Shown piece after piece: positions 35,425-47,057 of a stretch of DNA of 64,000 nt. The DNA is taken from contig NC_057767.1 in assembly GCF_010389155.1 (NCBI RefSeq), forward strand, positions 28,243,295 through 28,307,294. The letters run 5' to 3'. The DNA is from Erigeron canadensis (lineage: Eukaryota; Streptophyta; Magnoliopsida; Asterales; Asteraceae). Under the pieces are notes generated by a model, which worked only from the letters and a program-made list of their open reading frames with translations, did not search any database and was not told the origin of the DNA. How positions within the stretch are numbered: position 1 is the stretch's first letter; every line of letters begins with the position of its first letter. Made by a program: the position numbers and the translations under genes.

Positions 35425-36756
35425 ATGGAGACTAAAAACCCAAGAGAATATCTCCAAGTAACCCAGCAAGATTCAGACCGAGTCACCGGACTCAACATCT
35501 CTCCGCAACCACCTGAAGCAAACCTTAGCTTCTATGAAGAATTTGCCATTAGAGGGATACAAGTTGATCGTTTCCAGCCCGGTTCCATATCTTGCTCTTT
35601 CATAGTCCCACCTCGCCTTACTGTAACAACTCCATCCTCAAGTTTTTTGTTTATTTGGTTATGTACATTTGCAGATTTTTATAAGTTTTGATGTACATAC
35701 GTATCATATTACATGTGATTTTATGTATGTAGGATAGGAATGGATATCTGGCAATGGGCGCGATAGCGAATTTGGTAGATAAGATTGGCGCCATGGCCTT
35801 GTATGAGAAAGATAAAGGCATGCCTTTATCTGTGGATATGTCTATTTCTTACCTTTCTACTGCGAAACTCAATGTATGTGCTAAGTTGTTTGGTCTTAAT
35901 TTTAAGAAGTGGTTACTACTTAGCATTCCACTCAAAGATTGATCATTACAAGGATTTCTTCGTCCACAATTTTTAAAGAACAGATCACCATTCTGACAAA
36001 CGAATAATAAAACGAAACTATTGACTACAAATGTTGGTTGCAGATAGTAAAAAGATAATGATTTGTAGTTGGAAATGGGAGAGAATCAAAGATCTTTTAG
36101 TTCATCTATGAAACTAATGTTGCTTCGTTCCTGATCCTAAATCAGCTTCTCATCCATAAAATACGAGAGTTAATCTTAGAAATTGTAATTTTTTCTATGA
36201 AATAAGTGACGTCAAAATAATGAAAATGTGTCTCAGTCACAGTAAAACGATTTCTGGTGGAATAATTGCTTGGAATAGCAGGATGCCTTACAGGTTTACA
36301 TGTTTTACGGATTAGGCAACATAGTACAAAAGTTATCGATATTAGTACTTACATCTTGTCACCAATTATAACAACTTGAAGTAACAAAACGTTGTCTTAT
36401 TGGTCAAAAGGAATATAAAAACAGAACTTATATGATTGGCGATGTAACTACCGTGAATGGATTGTAGCAAATGCAAGAAGTTTATGCTTACAGTACTACT
36501 ACTATGTTTGGTAAAAACATGTTAAGTCTCGGTGTTGCAAGCAATCAACCAGTTTTTGGAAAGGTTGTTTTTTATATGCTTATGTTTGAATTTATATATA
36601 TTCTTCTGGCAGGATGAGTTGGAGATAAACTCAAAGCTTCTGGGTAAAAAAGGGGCATATCATGGGACTGAAGTTGTTTTGAAGAATAAATCAACCGGAG
36701 AGATAATTGCTGAAGGACGACATTCATTGTTTCGTAAACCACAGAGTAAAGTTTGA
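35425..36756 (+). CDS. Hotdog-fold acyl-CoA thioesterase, copy 3, PTS1-like SKV
   Basis: Exons 35425-35622, 35733-35873 and 36613-36756; 160 residues. Very close to copy 2 in exons, introns and flanks. Intron 1 is only 110 bp because it lacks the MITE and (TA)n expansions of copy 2. Exon 2 reads DRNGYLAMGAIANLVDKIGA (Met where the others have Val). Exon 3 ends GRHSLFRKPQSKV, and SKV is a weaker PTS1-type tripeptide than SKL. Start METKNPREY aligns with copy 2; an open frame extends upstream without another ATG. Confidence 0.88.
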
Positions 36757-37283
36757 ATATAGATTGGTCTTCTGGTTAGATAACATATTGATTCAAACTA
36801 CTTGTTTTTGTTGTTTATTGCGTCTTTGTATATTAGACCCCACAAGGCATCGAGACTGTCTCTTTTGATCCCTGGCCGATATATTATAAAACTAGCTCAG
36901 CTTCTGATATTCTACAAATTGATAAAAATGATCATTGAAGGGAAAACAGTTGGCTTGACACCGAGGTGGAACCTATAAGACAAATACCCGACAAATTGTT
37001 CTATGTTATTATGTCTACAATTTAAGGTGGTGTATTATATTAGTTTATGAAATTTTCACTTTCCTTGTACTAAGAATTGAGGGTGTTATATGAGATTTCA
37101 AAGCTTACAATAATGTTAGAAAACTTTTCTTTGACAGTCTGATACTCATGATTATTTTCTATCTGTGGGACATGTAATCCGTAGTCAAAATGGATCACTT
37201 TGTTTACAAAGCATGCCTCAACTTAGATGGCACTTGTATCGAGCTATTTGATTCACAGTGTAGACCTAGTAAGTACTAGTAAC
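36757..37283. other. Downstream of copy 3, no gene
   Basis: The first ~350 bp match the sequence downstream of copy 2 (ttggtcttctggttaga..., acaccgagg..., aaggtggtgta). Part of the duplicated segment. Confidence 0.6.
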
Positions 37284-37834
37284 CAGTGTTGTCAAAGGCG
37301 AGCGCCTCTTGTGCCTAGGCGCAAAAGGCGGGCGAGGCGCACCTCCAGCGCCTGAAACCCTAGGCCCAAGTCGACCATGAAAAAGGCGATCAACAAGGGT
37401 CAACTCTGGTCAATTCTGGTAGTCAACGGCGATCAAATTGGTTAAATGGGTCAACATTCAACTAAATCATTCAATATCCGGCCAAATCGTGGCTAGATCT
37501 AATGTTTTCCGGCCAAAATGAGTGACCATAGTTGTTTAAGAAGATAAAAGAAGAGATAGAAAATATAAAATGGGGGAAGAAGACAGAGTAGTGACCATAG
37601 TCTAATAATTTGAAGTTTTTGGTTGAAAAGTTTGTACTTTTTGAATGATATTTGGTTTTATAAATGACATTTGATTTTTCTTTTACTATTAGTTTTCACT
37701 ATATATAAATATTTTATAATTATTTACTTAGTGCGCTTTTTTTTTTCCCGGGCGTGCGCTTTTTTTGCACCTCTCGCCTTCGCCCTATTTGAGGACTTTG
37801 CGCTTTGACATCGCTTTCGCTTTTGACAACTATG
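37284..37834. mobile_element. Non-autonomous hAT transposon
   Basis: Ends CAGTGTTGTCAAAGGCGAGCG and, inverted, CATAGTTGTCAAAAGCGAAAG. Flanked by a perfect 8-bp duplication, ctagtaac (37276-37283 and 37835-37842). 551 bp, no transposase. The ends are rich in aggcgcaaaaggcg-type words. Inserted between copy 3 and relic B, absent at the matching place after copy 2. Confidence 0.88.
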
Positions 37835-38412
37835 CTAGTAACATCTATTACAGTGCCCCTTTAAGATTTTGTTACTCTTAAATGTAAATTCTAATGTCAT
37901 TGATATGTTTAGGATTGTCATTGATGACCTGACCCGAGAGGGCCTAGGCTTATTTGAGCCCGATTACTTGGTTAGGACCAAAAGGTCTAAGTTTCCCTAT
38001 TTCCAAATTGAAGGACATTTGATACTGGGGTGGCAATACCCAACAGGGCATAAGCCCTTAAATGAACGGCTAAATGGGGTGGGTTATGTTGTTCAACGCC
38101 TAGTTTTTTATAATTAAGTGCTGGTCTGTACTCCGTATGTTGGTTATGTGAAGAACTAAAATATTCAAGTTAAAATTCAACCCCGTAAATTGGATGAACC
38201 TGTTTTAACCCTCTTATCAAGCAGCCCGTTTGACCCGTTAGATAAACAGGTTACAAGTGCCATGTCTGCGTTACATGAAATAGACTTGTCCATGTTGGGT
38301 TCAGTTTTTTAAACATGATTAGCCAAATGGTTCACGTTCAGGTTTGGTGATACCTACCTGCTGACCCAAACCCGAATTGCCCCTTGTTACTATGAACCTG
38401 GTTAGAACGCAG

Positions 38413-38538
38413 GATGAACAGGAGTTTAGTATAAAACGTATCGGCGTAAAAGTAACTGTATTGAAGAACAAAGCAATCATAGAACTGATTGCCGAAGGAC
38501 GACCTCCATTGTTTTGTAAACCAACCAGCAAAAATTGA
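38413..38538 (+). pseudogene. Thioesterase exon-3 relic B
   Basis: Counterpart of relic A in the duplicated segment: 126 nt, preceded by acgcag and ending in TGA. It reads DEQEFSIKRIGVKV, then TVLKNKAIIELIAEG and ends LFCKPTSKN. It lacks six codons (the AYNGTL region) but stays open throughout. No exon 1 or 2 accompanies it. Confidence 0.8.
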
Positions 38539-38899
38539 AGAAAGAAGATTGATCTGCTGTTCAGTGTGCTTCAAAGAAAGCTGCATTTGATGTTGAGTAG
38601 TTAAAGCAAAAAATGAGATTAATATATTTTGGCCAAATTACTTTGGAAGTATAGTTGTCCAAGAAACCTTTTTTCAATATGTTTGATAATCAAGTTCTTT
38701 TATGACTCGATGAACATTTTGTTTCTTTAATGGAATATAACTTAATAATTAAATTGTTAAGACTAACAAAGTTTTCTAACTTTTAAATAAAACCAAAAGT
38801 TGAAAAGGCGTCAATTCTCATGTGTTTGTGTTGGTTATTCCGCATATTTTTGTAACAAGATACCATGGAAAGACCAATAACATTGAGTCATGCATGAAA
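38539..38899. other. Spacer relic B to copy 4
   Basis: Short AT-rich spacer, no gene or clear promoter motif recognised. Confidence 0.4.
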
Positions 38900-39962
38900 A
38901 TGGAGAAAAACACAAGAGAGTATCTGAAAGTAACCCAACAAGATACAGAATGGATTACCCGACTCAACATCTCCCCGCGACAAAATGAGTACTCAGACAC
39001 ATTCTATGATTACTTTTCACTAAAGGGTATACGAGTAGATACATTGCAGCCCGGTTCCATAGCTTGCTCCTTCACAGTTCCATCGCGCCTTACTGTATTT
39101 ACTCTTATTACTTTAATTGAACACTCGACTTATTGGTTTTTTGATGAGATCGCTTAGCTGTAATATTTTCGATATCAGGATAGAAATGGAGATTTGGCAG
39201 TGGGTGCAATTGCAAATATAGTAGATGCAATTGGTGGTGCTATGGCGTACGAAAACGATGCACCTATGAAATTTTCGGTGGATATGTCTATTTCTTATCT
39301 TTCTAAGGCCAAGCTCAACGTAAGTTATTTACCGTTAATGTATTTGTAAAGCAATTTTAAATGGTTCTTAGTGTGAAGTAAATGATGGGTTAGCCTTCTA
39401 GGATTAAGTTAACTTCGAGGATTGGTGGTTTTGATTTTTGAATGATCATGTAATAAGCTTCCTTATGAAATTTTAATACAGAAAGTCGATCGGAAACATA
39501 GTAGTAATGTATCATAACAAATTCAAATAGTAGCAAATGTTCATAACTTGATGAAAAAGGCCTCAAAAACATAAAGTTGGACAGTTTTTGAATTTTAGTG
39601 GGAAAATATAGATTAGTTATGAGAATCATATCGGCCCATTCTCTGGACTAAAAATGCCTTAATGTAGATAGAAAACGTGTGTATCTGTACTTTTTTTTCT
39701 TGCGGGTTGTGGGGGGGAAGAATTTGCACCTGTCAAGGATCAAACCCTCAACATTGGACCAATGGATCGTTGTCACATGTGTATACAACTTAATATGCTT
39801 GTGTATGAATGTTGACAGGATGAAATGGAGATTAGTGCAAAGCTTATAGGTGGAAAAGGGGGATATGCGGGTACTCTTGTCGTTCTAAAGAACAAATTAA
39901 CCGGAGAAATTATTGCTGAAGGACGACATTCGTTATTTTGTAACCCGGCGAGTAAACTGTAA
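38900..39962 (+). CDS. Hotdog-fold acyl-CoA thioesterase, copy 4, PTS1 SKL
   Basis: Exons 38900-39094, 39179-39319 and 39819-39962; 159 residues, the most compact gene of the array (introns 84 and 499 bp). The most diverged N-terminus (EYSDTFYDYFSLKGIRVDTLQPG). Exon 2 reads DRNGDLAVGAIANIVDAIGG and FSVDMSISYLSKAKL. Exon 3 has GGKGGYAGTLVVLKNK and ends CNPASKL, the canonical peroxisomal PTS1. An ATG two codons upstream (38894) could also serve as start (MKMEKNTREY); I chose 38900 by alignment with MEEKKAREY of copy 5. Confidence 0.88.
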
Positions 39963-42900
39963 AAGAAAGAAGACCTTACCGTACCATGATATTGGATTGT
40001 AAAAGACATTCGTTCTAAAGCAACTTTCTTTAATAGTTACAAGCAAATGTAAGGAAGTTTACCATACCATGATATTGGATTGTTGAAAGAGTCAATGGGG
40101 TTCGAGTGGAAGCATGTAATTGTTGATATGGGTCCGGTTGGCTTAGTACACGATATTCTTTTGTCCATTTTGATGAGTTGATTACTTCCGACCCAGATTT
40201 TTGAGTTAATTACATGGTTGATTATTCTTGACTTAATTACTTATTAACTTAACTTGATAGTAAAATGTTCATTTGAAATCTAAAATTTCTGTGAAAACTA
40301 GAAAACTGCCCAAAACACACAGTGATTTGAATTTAACACAATGTGTTTTAATTGTGTAATCTAAAAATACATTGTGGTAAGTTTTAAATCACAATGTGTT
40401 TTTGATAGCGCGTGAAAATCAAAAAATTGTTCAAACACACTGTAATACGAGCTTAACACAATATGTTTCTTAAAAAAAATTAAAATACATTGTGTAAATT
40501 CATATCACAGTGTGTTTTGGTCAGTTTTAGTTTTCAAATGGTCACAACCCTGACTTGATAACTCGAATATATATTATCATGATAATAATATTAAGATGAT
40601 GATTTAGAAAAACGTGGGACATATATATATGGGAATGATTAATCCTCTCAATTTATAAGCCTAAAAATCCTCTTAATTCACAAAATGGTGACATATGGAA
40701 ATTCAAAGGGTAAAATTAGGAGATTAAATGAAATCCCCTTGTCAAATTAATATAATTTTAAGAGAATTTTAAAATGATATTAAAATCAAATATGCTATAC
40801 AAGTATAGACCGAATAGGGTTATGAAGTTTTGTACACTAAAATTTACAATTGTACACTCGCTAGTTAATTAACCCGGTTTCAACCCGGGCTTATTAATAA
40901 ATTTTTTGTAATATTAAGTTAGGTATATGTCTAAGAACTATGAGATAGTTTAACCATCCTCATAATCTCAGAATACTTTACCTTATATTTCGAATATATA
41001 TATTAGTTTATTAACCCGCATAACATGCAAATAAATTAAAATTTTATTATGATTAAATTATGTAGATGATGAAAATCTAAAAGACCATATATAAAATATT
41101 AGAGTTTTTAAAAAACAAAAAACCTATTTTTTTAATAAAAAAAAGAAATCATAAATAACAAATATCAAAATGAAATAAGCTTAAAGAAGGAAAATGCTTA
41201 TAATATCATAAGACATAAGTAAATTAAAAATAAAAACCCTAAATAGGATGATGTCATAAATTTAAAAAATTAAAAAGAAATAATTTATATAAATAAATCT
41301 AATAATGACAAGTAAACATTATCTATAAAATAATGATATCATAAAAATCTTGTTTTATTAATATATAAGATTTGCTATTATAAAACTTATTTAATATCTA
41401 TATATTACGAAACAAGTTTTTATAACCAATGGTAAAAAGATCTTCACAAAAAGTTTTGGTAATAGTTCCAAAATTTAAACGTGTCCGATTTTAAATATTA
41501 AAAGTGATTGTTTATAACTTTGATCTTAAATATTTTTTTTTGTGTGTTATATAAAATTTTATAAAAATTATATTAATAAAAATAATTTTAAAACACAATT
41601 AATTCATATTATTTTCATTACAGAATTGTCTGTGTATGGGTATAAAATACTTAGCTAGGGTGTAGTGGAGTATTTGTTTGTAATGTTTTTATACATTAAA
41701 CAAAATCGTCTTCTCAGATTTATTTCTTTTGAAAAGAATAACCAAAATTATGTTTGTCGCATGTACACTTTAATTTGTCCTTTTGATTCAAAAATACCTA
41801 TTGATCACCTCTCTCGGTCCTTTAAAATTAGACACCATTTTGACTTTCAGGTCAAACATGTAGATTTTCAAATTTAATTGCCAATACAGTATACAGAAGT
41901 TGGCTTGTAAGAACAATCTTATTCGTCATAGTATAATTATATTGTTATAAAATCTTGGTATATTTCCTATAAGTTCAATTTTTACAAACTTCAAAAAATA
42001 TGCCTGAGCTTAGAAGTGGTTCTGTTTGACCTCATAAGTCAAAAAAATTTGTGTGCCTCATTTTTGTCTTTTTGGTAGGGGATTTCTGGCTTGAGCAGAT
42101 CGAGTGATTCTACTTCAACTATATCTAACGATGCTTGATGTAAATGAAGCGGTACCAATAGGAAGTATTTGAGTTTGTTAATCAATGTATATTGCAATTT
42201 TGTTTTGATAAATTTTAGTTTGATCACTTTTTTTACTTAAGCGAACATCAATTTTTTAGACATGAGTTATGCGAGTTAGAATTGCTCGGAAAAGCCTGTA
42301 ATTACATCATATTATCGGATGAATTTAGTGTCATGTTCTTTGAATTTAAGTATATGTGGAGTTTATTTTATTGGTCAAGTTAAGGCACTTTTACGAGTCA
42401 GTACCCATTTTAAATGATACATTGGAGTATTTTTATTAATATACACTAGTGAGGTTTCGGTCCCGCTCTGCGGGGCTTTAGTTATCATGTTGATACAGTT
42501 TGTTATGGTAATTTATAGGTGTTAAATCTATTTGAAAATACAAAAAAGAAAAAAATGTGAAAAAAGCCAATAAATAATCTGAATAAAATAGAAAAAAATT
42601 TTGCTAGAAAACCAAGAAAACCGGGTCAAAAAGTTTGCAATATCAAATACATACATTTAGTTTGTACAAAAAAATTTAAAATATTTTTCAAAAAAAGTAA
42701 AATTAGAAAACGAAGGAAAAACAATGAGTAAAAGTTTATAATATATTGATTGAGAACACAAATGTAAAAAAAAACTGTGAAAAAACAAAAAAAAAACTGA
42801 AGGAAATAAACGCAATTCGATATGGCGAAATCCAAATAGTGATGCGGGGTATAAGATGATTTAATACAAGAGTACACGAAAGCAAAAAAAAAAAACTATG

Positions 42901-43680
42901 AAAAAACCAAGAAAATAACGAAAGAAAAAAAAAGATGAATTAATAAAAGAGAACACAAAAGCAAAAAAAACTATGGGAAAAACCAAGAAAAAAAACAAAA
43001 GAAAAAAACTAAAACAGAATCCGATATGACAAAATCTGAATAGTAAAACGAGGTTAAAGTGAATGGCAATGTTCATAGCCACAGGCTTTAATGTTTGTGT
43101 AATTTGTAGCTTACAAGTTTTGAGTTATGCTTATAAATGATTTTCGAAACGAGATACATTAGCTGAAGTATGAAGACGTGAGACTTAAAAGTTGTAGTTG
43201 ATTTAAGTGTAATCAAACATAGAATAATTTATTTATATTTTTCTAATTATGTATGAGTAGTTTATGGGTTGATTAGCTAGTAAAAATGATCAAAATCAAT
43301 ACGTATTTTCTAACTGAATTTTTTTTTTCCCGGTGAACTCAAATCAAATCCTAGTAAACGGTTCTTTTCACTTTTTATTAAAATAAAATAGATGTAAGAC
43401 TTATTATAATTTATAATTATAAAATTATAATACCCCATGTGGATTGTGGAGATTCATTACTCGTTAACCCATTATTATGATAAAATATAATATAATACGA
43501 ATAATACAGCTTGTTCAAACTTAAAAGCATGTGTTGATTTTGCCATTTTGGGACCTTAATGTACATATATATGTTGTAACTATCTATATAGTGCGTATTT
43601 ACTTTATTGATAGATATATGGCTAACTTTCTGGAGGAATAACTTTATCATGAATCAAAGGAGTTGCTTATTTCTTACTCA
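39963..43680. other. Intergenic between copies 4 and 5, repeats only
   Basis: A palindromic MITE-like unit lies at about 40265-40545, with repeated cacaatgtgttt words and ends catttgaaatctaaaa / catttgaaaactaaaa inverted. Minus-strand Helitron-like ends lie at 40861-40889 (ctagt, cccgg...ccggg) and 42446-42475 (ctagt, cccgctctgcggg). From 42540 to 43050 the plus strand is A-rich, including repeated gaaaaaaccaagaaaa words. No gene seen. Confidence 0.5.
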
Positions 43681-45532
43681 ATGGAGGAGAAGAAAGCCAG
43701 AGAATATCTACAAGTTAACCCACAGCATTCCCATCGAGCCACCGGGCTCAACGTTCCTCCTAAACCACGAAACGCCATCCATAGTTTCTACGAAGAGTTC
43801 GCGATCAGAGGGATACAAGTTGATGCATACCAACCTGGTTTCATTTCTTGCACTCTCATAGTTCCCCCTCATCTTATCGTAATCAACATTTCCCTCCATT
43901 TACTTTCATGTTTTCAATATATAATTAGTATCAATTAGTTATTGGCAAATATGTAATTGAAAAAAAATGTTTCTAGCTAATATTTCTAGCTAGAAATATC
44001 ATATTATTAATGACTTTTGATGAGTTTTCATTTTGGAAAGCAGGATCGGAATGGATTTTTGGCAGTTGGAGCGATTGCGAATTTAGTAGATAAGATTGGG
44101 TCTGTCGTGTTGTTTGTAAAGGATGTTTCGCTAAATGTTTCTGTTGACATGTCTATTTCTTACCTTTCTACTGCCAAGCTCAATGTAAGTTCAAATTTTT
44201 CTTGGAAATTTTGCTAAGTTAGTTGCTCCCTTCTTAGAATTTGAAGTGGTGGTTTAAAGTAGAATTCGTATGAATCCCGAATTCGGGATGATTATTTCAT
44301 ACATGGAACTAGTTTTGCTTCATTTCCAAATGTAAGCTTGCGATCATGAATACATTTGTGTTAATCGAGTATAGTAAGCAAGTAACGTCCAATGCCGTCT
44401 TTCACGGGTTTTGGGTCCCAATACTTCGACGGTGGGAAAGGTTAAAATGTAGACAACCTTAATTACCTCTACAACGACGGTGTAGAGAGGCTGCTTCCAG
44501 TTTCTATCTAAAAGATAGAAAAGGACCTCCAGCCTTGCAAAGGATGAAGATAGAACACATGACCTCTGTCTCCAAAGGCAATGGTGTTAATCGAGTATAA
44601 AAGTGGTAACTACAAACTACTGCTTTGCATCATCAAGATTTAAAATACTTTACAGGTTTTACCAATTAAAGGGGAGGTGGGCTAGGTTAGGTGATCATTT
44701 TTAAGGTTAGGTGAATTGGGCAAGGTGATCATTTGTAAAGGTTAAGTGAAGAGGGCTAGGTGATCATTAAAGGGGTTGGTTGCCAAACATATTTTCAATC
44801 AATAAAGTTCAATGGAAAAATGGAAACATCTTTTTTTCATTTTTTATTTTTATACAAAAAGCAGCTCCAATAATTCAATATAAATACTTTAATTAGTAGT
44901 AAGAGTCTGATAAATTTCTGTTCAATAAAAGTTGCTTGTGTTTTGTTACAAACCATAGTAGTTTTGTTAAGAGAAATGATATATCATAATAAGGATTAAC
45001 CTACAAATTCTGCTAAAGTTATAAAATGATGACACGTGGATTCCACAAAATCTATTTTCTAATTTTATCCTTTGATTATTCCACATGATATCATCTTGTG
45101 CTTAAACGGATTTTTAGACTATTCTCTTAAGATGATTTATTATTTCGTGTTCGTTAATCAATAAGAGTAAAGTGCTTGTATTTGCTACGAATCATAGTAA
45201 TTTTGATTTCACTCATATGAAGGGAACTTTTAATTCCCACCTCAGTTTATTTTGACATGACTGTGATAGTATGCAACTTTGGGTTTAAGGTGTTGAAACT
45301 TCAAACGATATCACATTATAAAGCTGCATTTGTGATATATGATTTATTTGTTTCTATACGCATGTTAAAAAGTGTTTGTTGTAAGCAGGATGAACTGGAG
45401 ATAACTGCAAAAGTTATCGGCGAAAAAGGAGCTTACAACGGAGCTGTTGTTATTTTGAAGAATAAAGCAACCAGAGAAATGATTGCTGAAGGACGACATT
45501 CGATGTTTTGTTTGAAAAGAAGCAAGATTTGA
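43681..45532 (+). CDS. Hotdog-fold acyl-CoA thioesterase, copy 5, PTS1 SKI
   Basis: Exons 43681-43878, 44044-44184 and 45389-45532; 160 residues. Exon 1 has MEEKKAREYLQVNPQ and SFYEEFAIRGIQVDAYQPG; exon 2 DRNGFLAVGAIANLVDKIGS and VSVDMSISYLSTAKL; exon 3 EITAKVIGEKGAYNGAVVIL and a terminal RSKI. Intron 2 carries an inverted SINE (44392-44605) and short tandem repeats (44667-44777). Last gene of the array; beyond it no further copy or relic is seen. Confidence 0.88.
44392..44605 (-). mobile_element. SINE in intron 2 of copy 5 (inverted)
   Basis: Minus-strand match to the SINE at 58664-58895: ggacctccagccttgcaa, gtagagaggctgcttcc, and the gacggtgtagagagg region. Confidence 0.6.
44667..44777. 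repeat. Short tandem repeats in intron 2 of copy 5
   Basis: About three degenerate units of ~38 bp containing gggctaggtgatcatt and aaggttaggtgaa. Confidence 0.65.
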
Positions 45533-47057
45533 AAGCTTGTTGATCTTCTGGTTTTATAGGACTAGCTCATTGTTGCTTCAATGAACTTGCTTATGGTGTT
45601 TGATCCTTTATTTGTTACAAAACTAAAAGGCTATTTGACTACCTCCTTTAATTAGTAAATGTACAAAATTGGAAAGATAAATGGCTGTTGTCTGAAATTA
45701 TTTATAGATTGATTAAGTGTCGTTACAATATATTGTAGGAATAAATTAGTTACTTATACAGTTATACATTTGTATCTTAATCGACTGTTTACAATTGTTA
45801 TTAGATATGCGAGAACGGTCCCCGCATGTTATGGCGGTAATGGGGTGATTTACATGACGGTCTCCGCCCTAGGATTTAAAAATTCACCGAAAGTATATCG
45901 AATGACCACTCTAATGAAAGAGAATAAAATTTTAAGAACACCCATATAATTTTTATAATTTATCGATGTGCGGTTTTTGGGATAGAAGATTTTGAATGAA
46001 TTAGCATAATAAAATGATTTATGGATGAGAGGAAAAAAAATGGTTGGTTGAGATTTGAGGATAGAGAAAATGTATTATAGTTATTTTAGGTAAATATTGA
46101 AAACTTAAGAGGAGCATTTTAGGTAAATAAATATTAAAACTTATAATTAATATTGAAAATTTATGTTTAATGTTGAAAATCTAGAAAAAATCTGTTTTAT
46201 AATATAAGTATAGATATGAATAATAGGTGTAAGAACATTAACAAAACATGCTTTAATTTACTTTTTAAATGCAACTTTATAGGAGAGGTCTTGGGTTCGA
46301 GTATTGCCAAAGACAAACTTGAGAGAATCAGGGGATTATTAAGTGATTGAAATTCACCTGGACACTAGCCTTGCTGGGGGATTAGTGGATACCAAATGGT
46401 ACATGGGATCAGGAGGTTCCCATCCAATTACTTTTTTTTTTTACTTTTTAAATGCAACTGTTGAATAGAACGCTCTCCCACCATTCAAAAGTGATGATGG
46501 AAGACCTCACTCTCGTCAGGATAGTCGATTGTCTTAATCGAGCCACACAACATCCAACGCTTGATATGTTATTTTCTTCAATTCTTAAACATTTCAGTTT
46601 TCAAAATGCTAACATCGCCAAATAATAGCATCGACACGAACACACTAGTCGTGCTTTTAATATAATCGGATTGTCGTATGTGGGTGGATGGGTTACAAGT
46701 TGACGAGTTATCAAGTTCATATAGCTCAACCTAAACTCGACTCGTTTAATAATCACGCCAGATAATTAAACTCAACTCTCTTAATACATAAGTGAAGGTA
46801 AATGATTTGTACACCACCCGATTTTAACGTACACTACCAAATATGCTATATAATATTGTACTGTACAATACTCTAACTGAGATTTTTTAGATATCGAGAT
46901 TTTGAATATTTGATTATTCGAAAATTGGCACCTGGGTTAAAATCTCATCGATTTTATTATCTTTTATTTTTATTTTTTTACATTTTAAAGCATAAAAAAC
47001 AAAGTGCTACGATGGAGCAAGCTACAGTACAACACTCCACCAAACCCCTGCTCAAAA
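45533..47057. other. Intergenic, copy 5 to PHT4;5
   Basis: No gene. A tRNA-derived-looking segment lies near 46280-46430 (B-box-like cttgggttcgagt, then a T-run). A relative of the 17898 MITE lies at about 46795-46880. The last ~100 bp before 47058 contain probable 5'-UTR. Confidence 0.45.

Noticed and set aside
40265..40545. CRISPR-like regularly spaced palindromes
   Set aside because: Repeats of cacaatgtgttt are irregular, and the unit folds as a MITE in a plant genome.
42540..43050. Phe-rich minus-strand frames (83 and 73 codons)
   Set aside because: By-products of A-rich low-complexity DNA.
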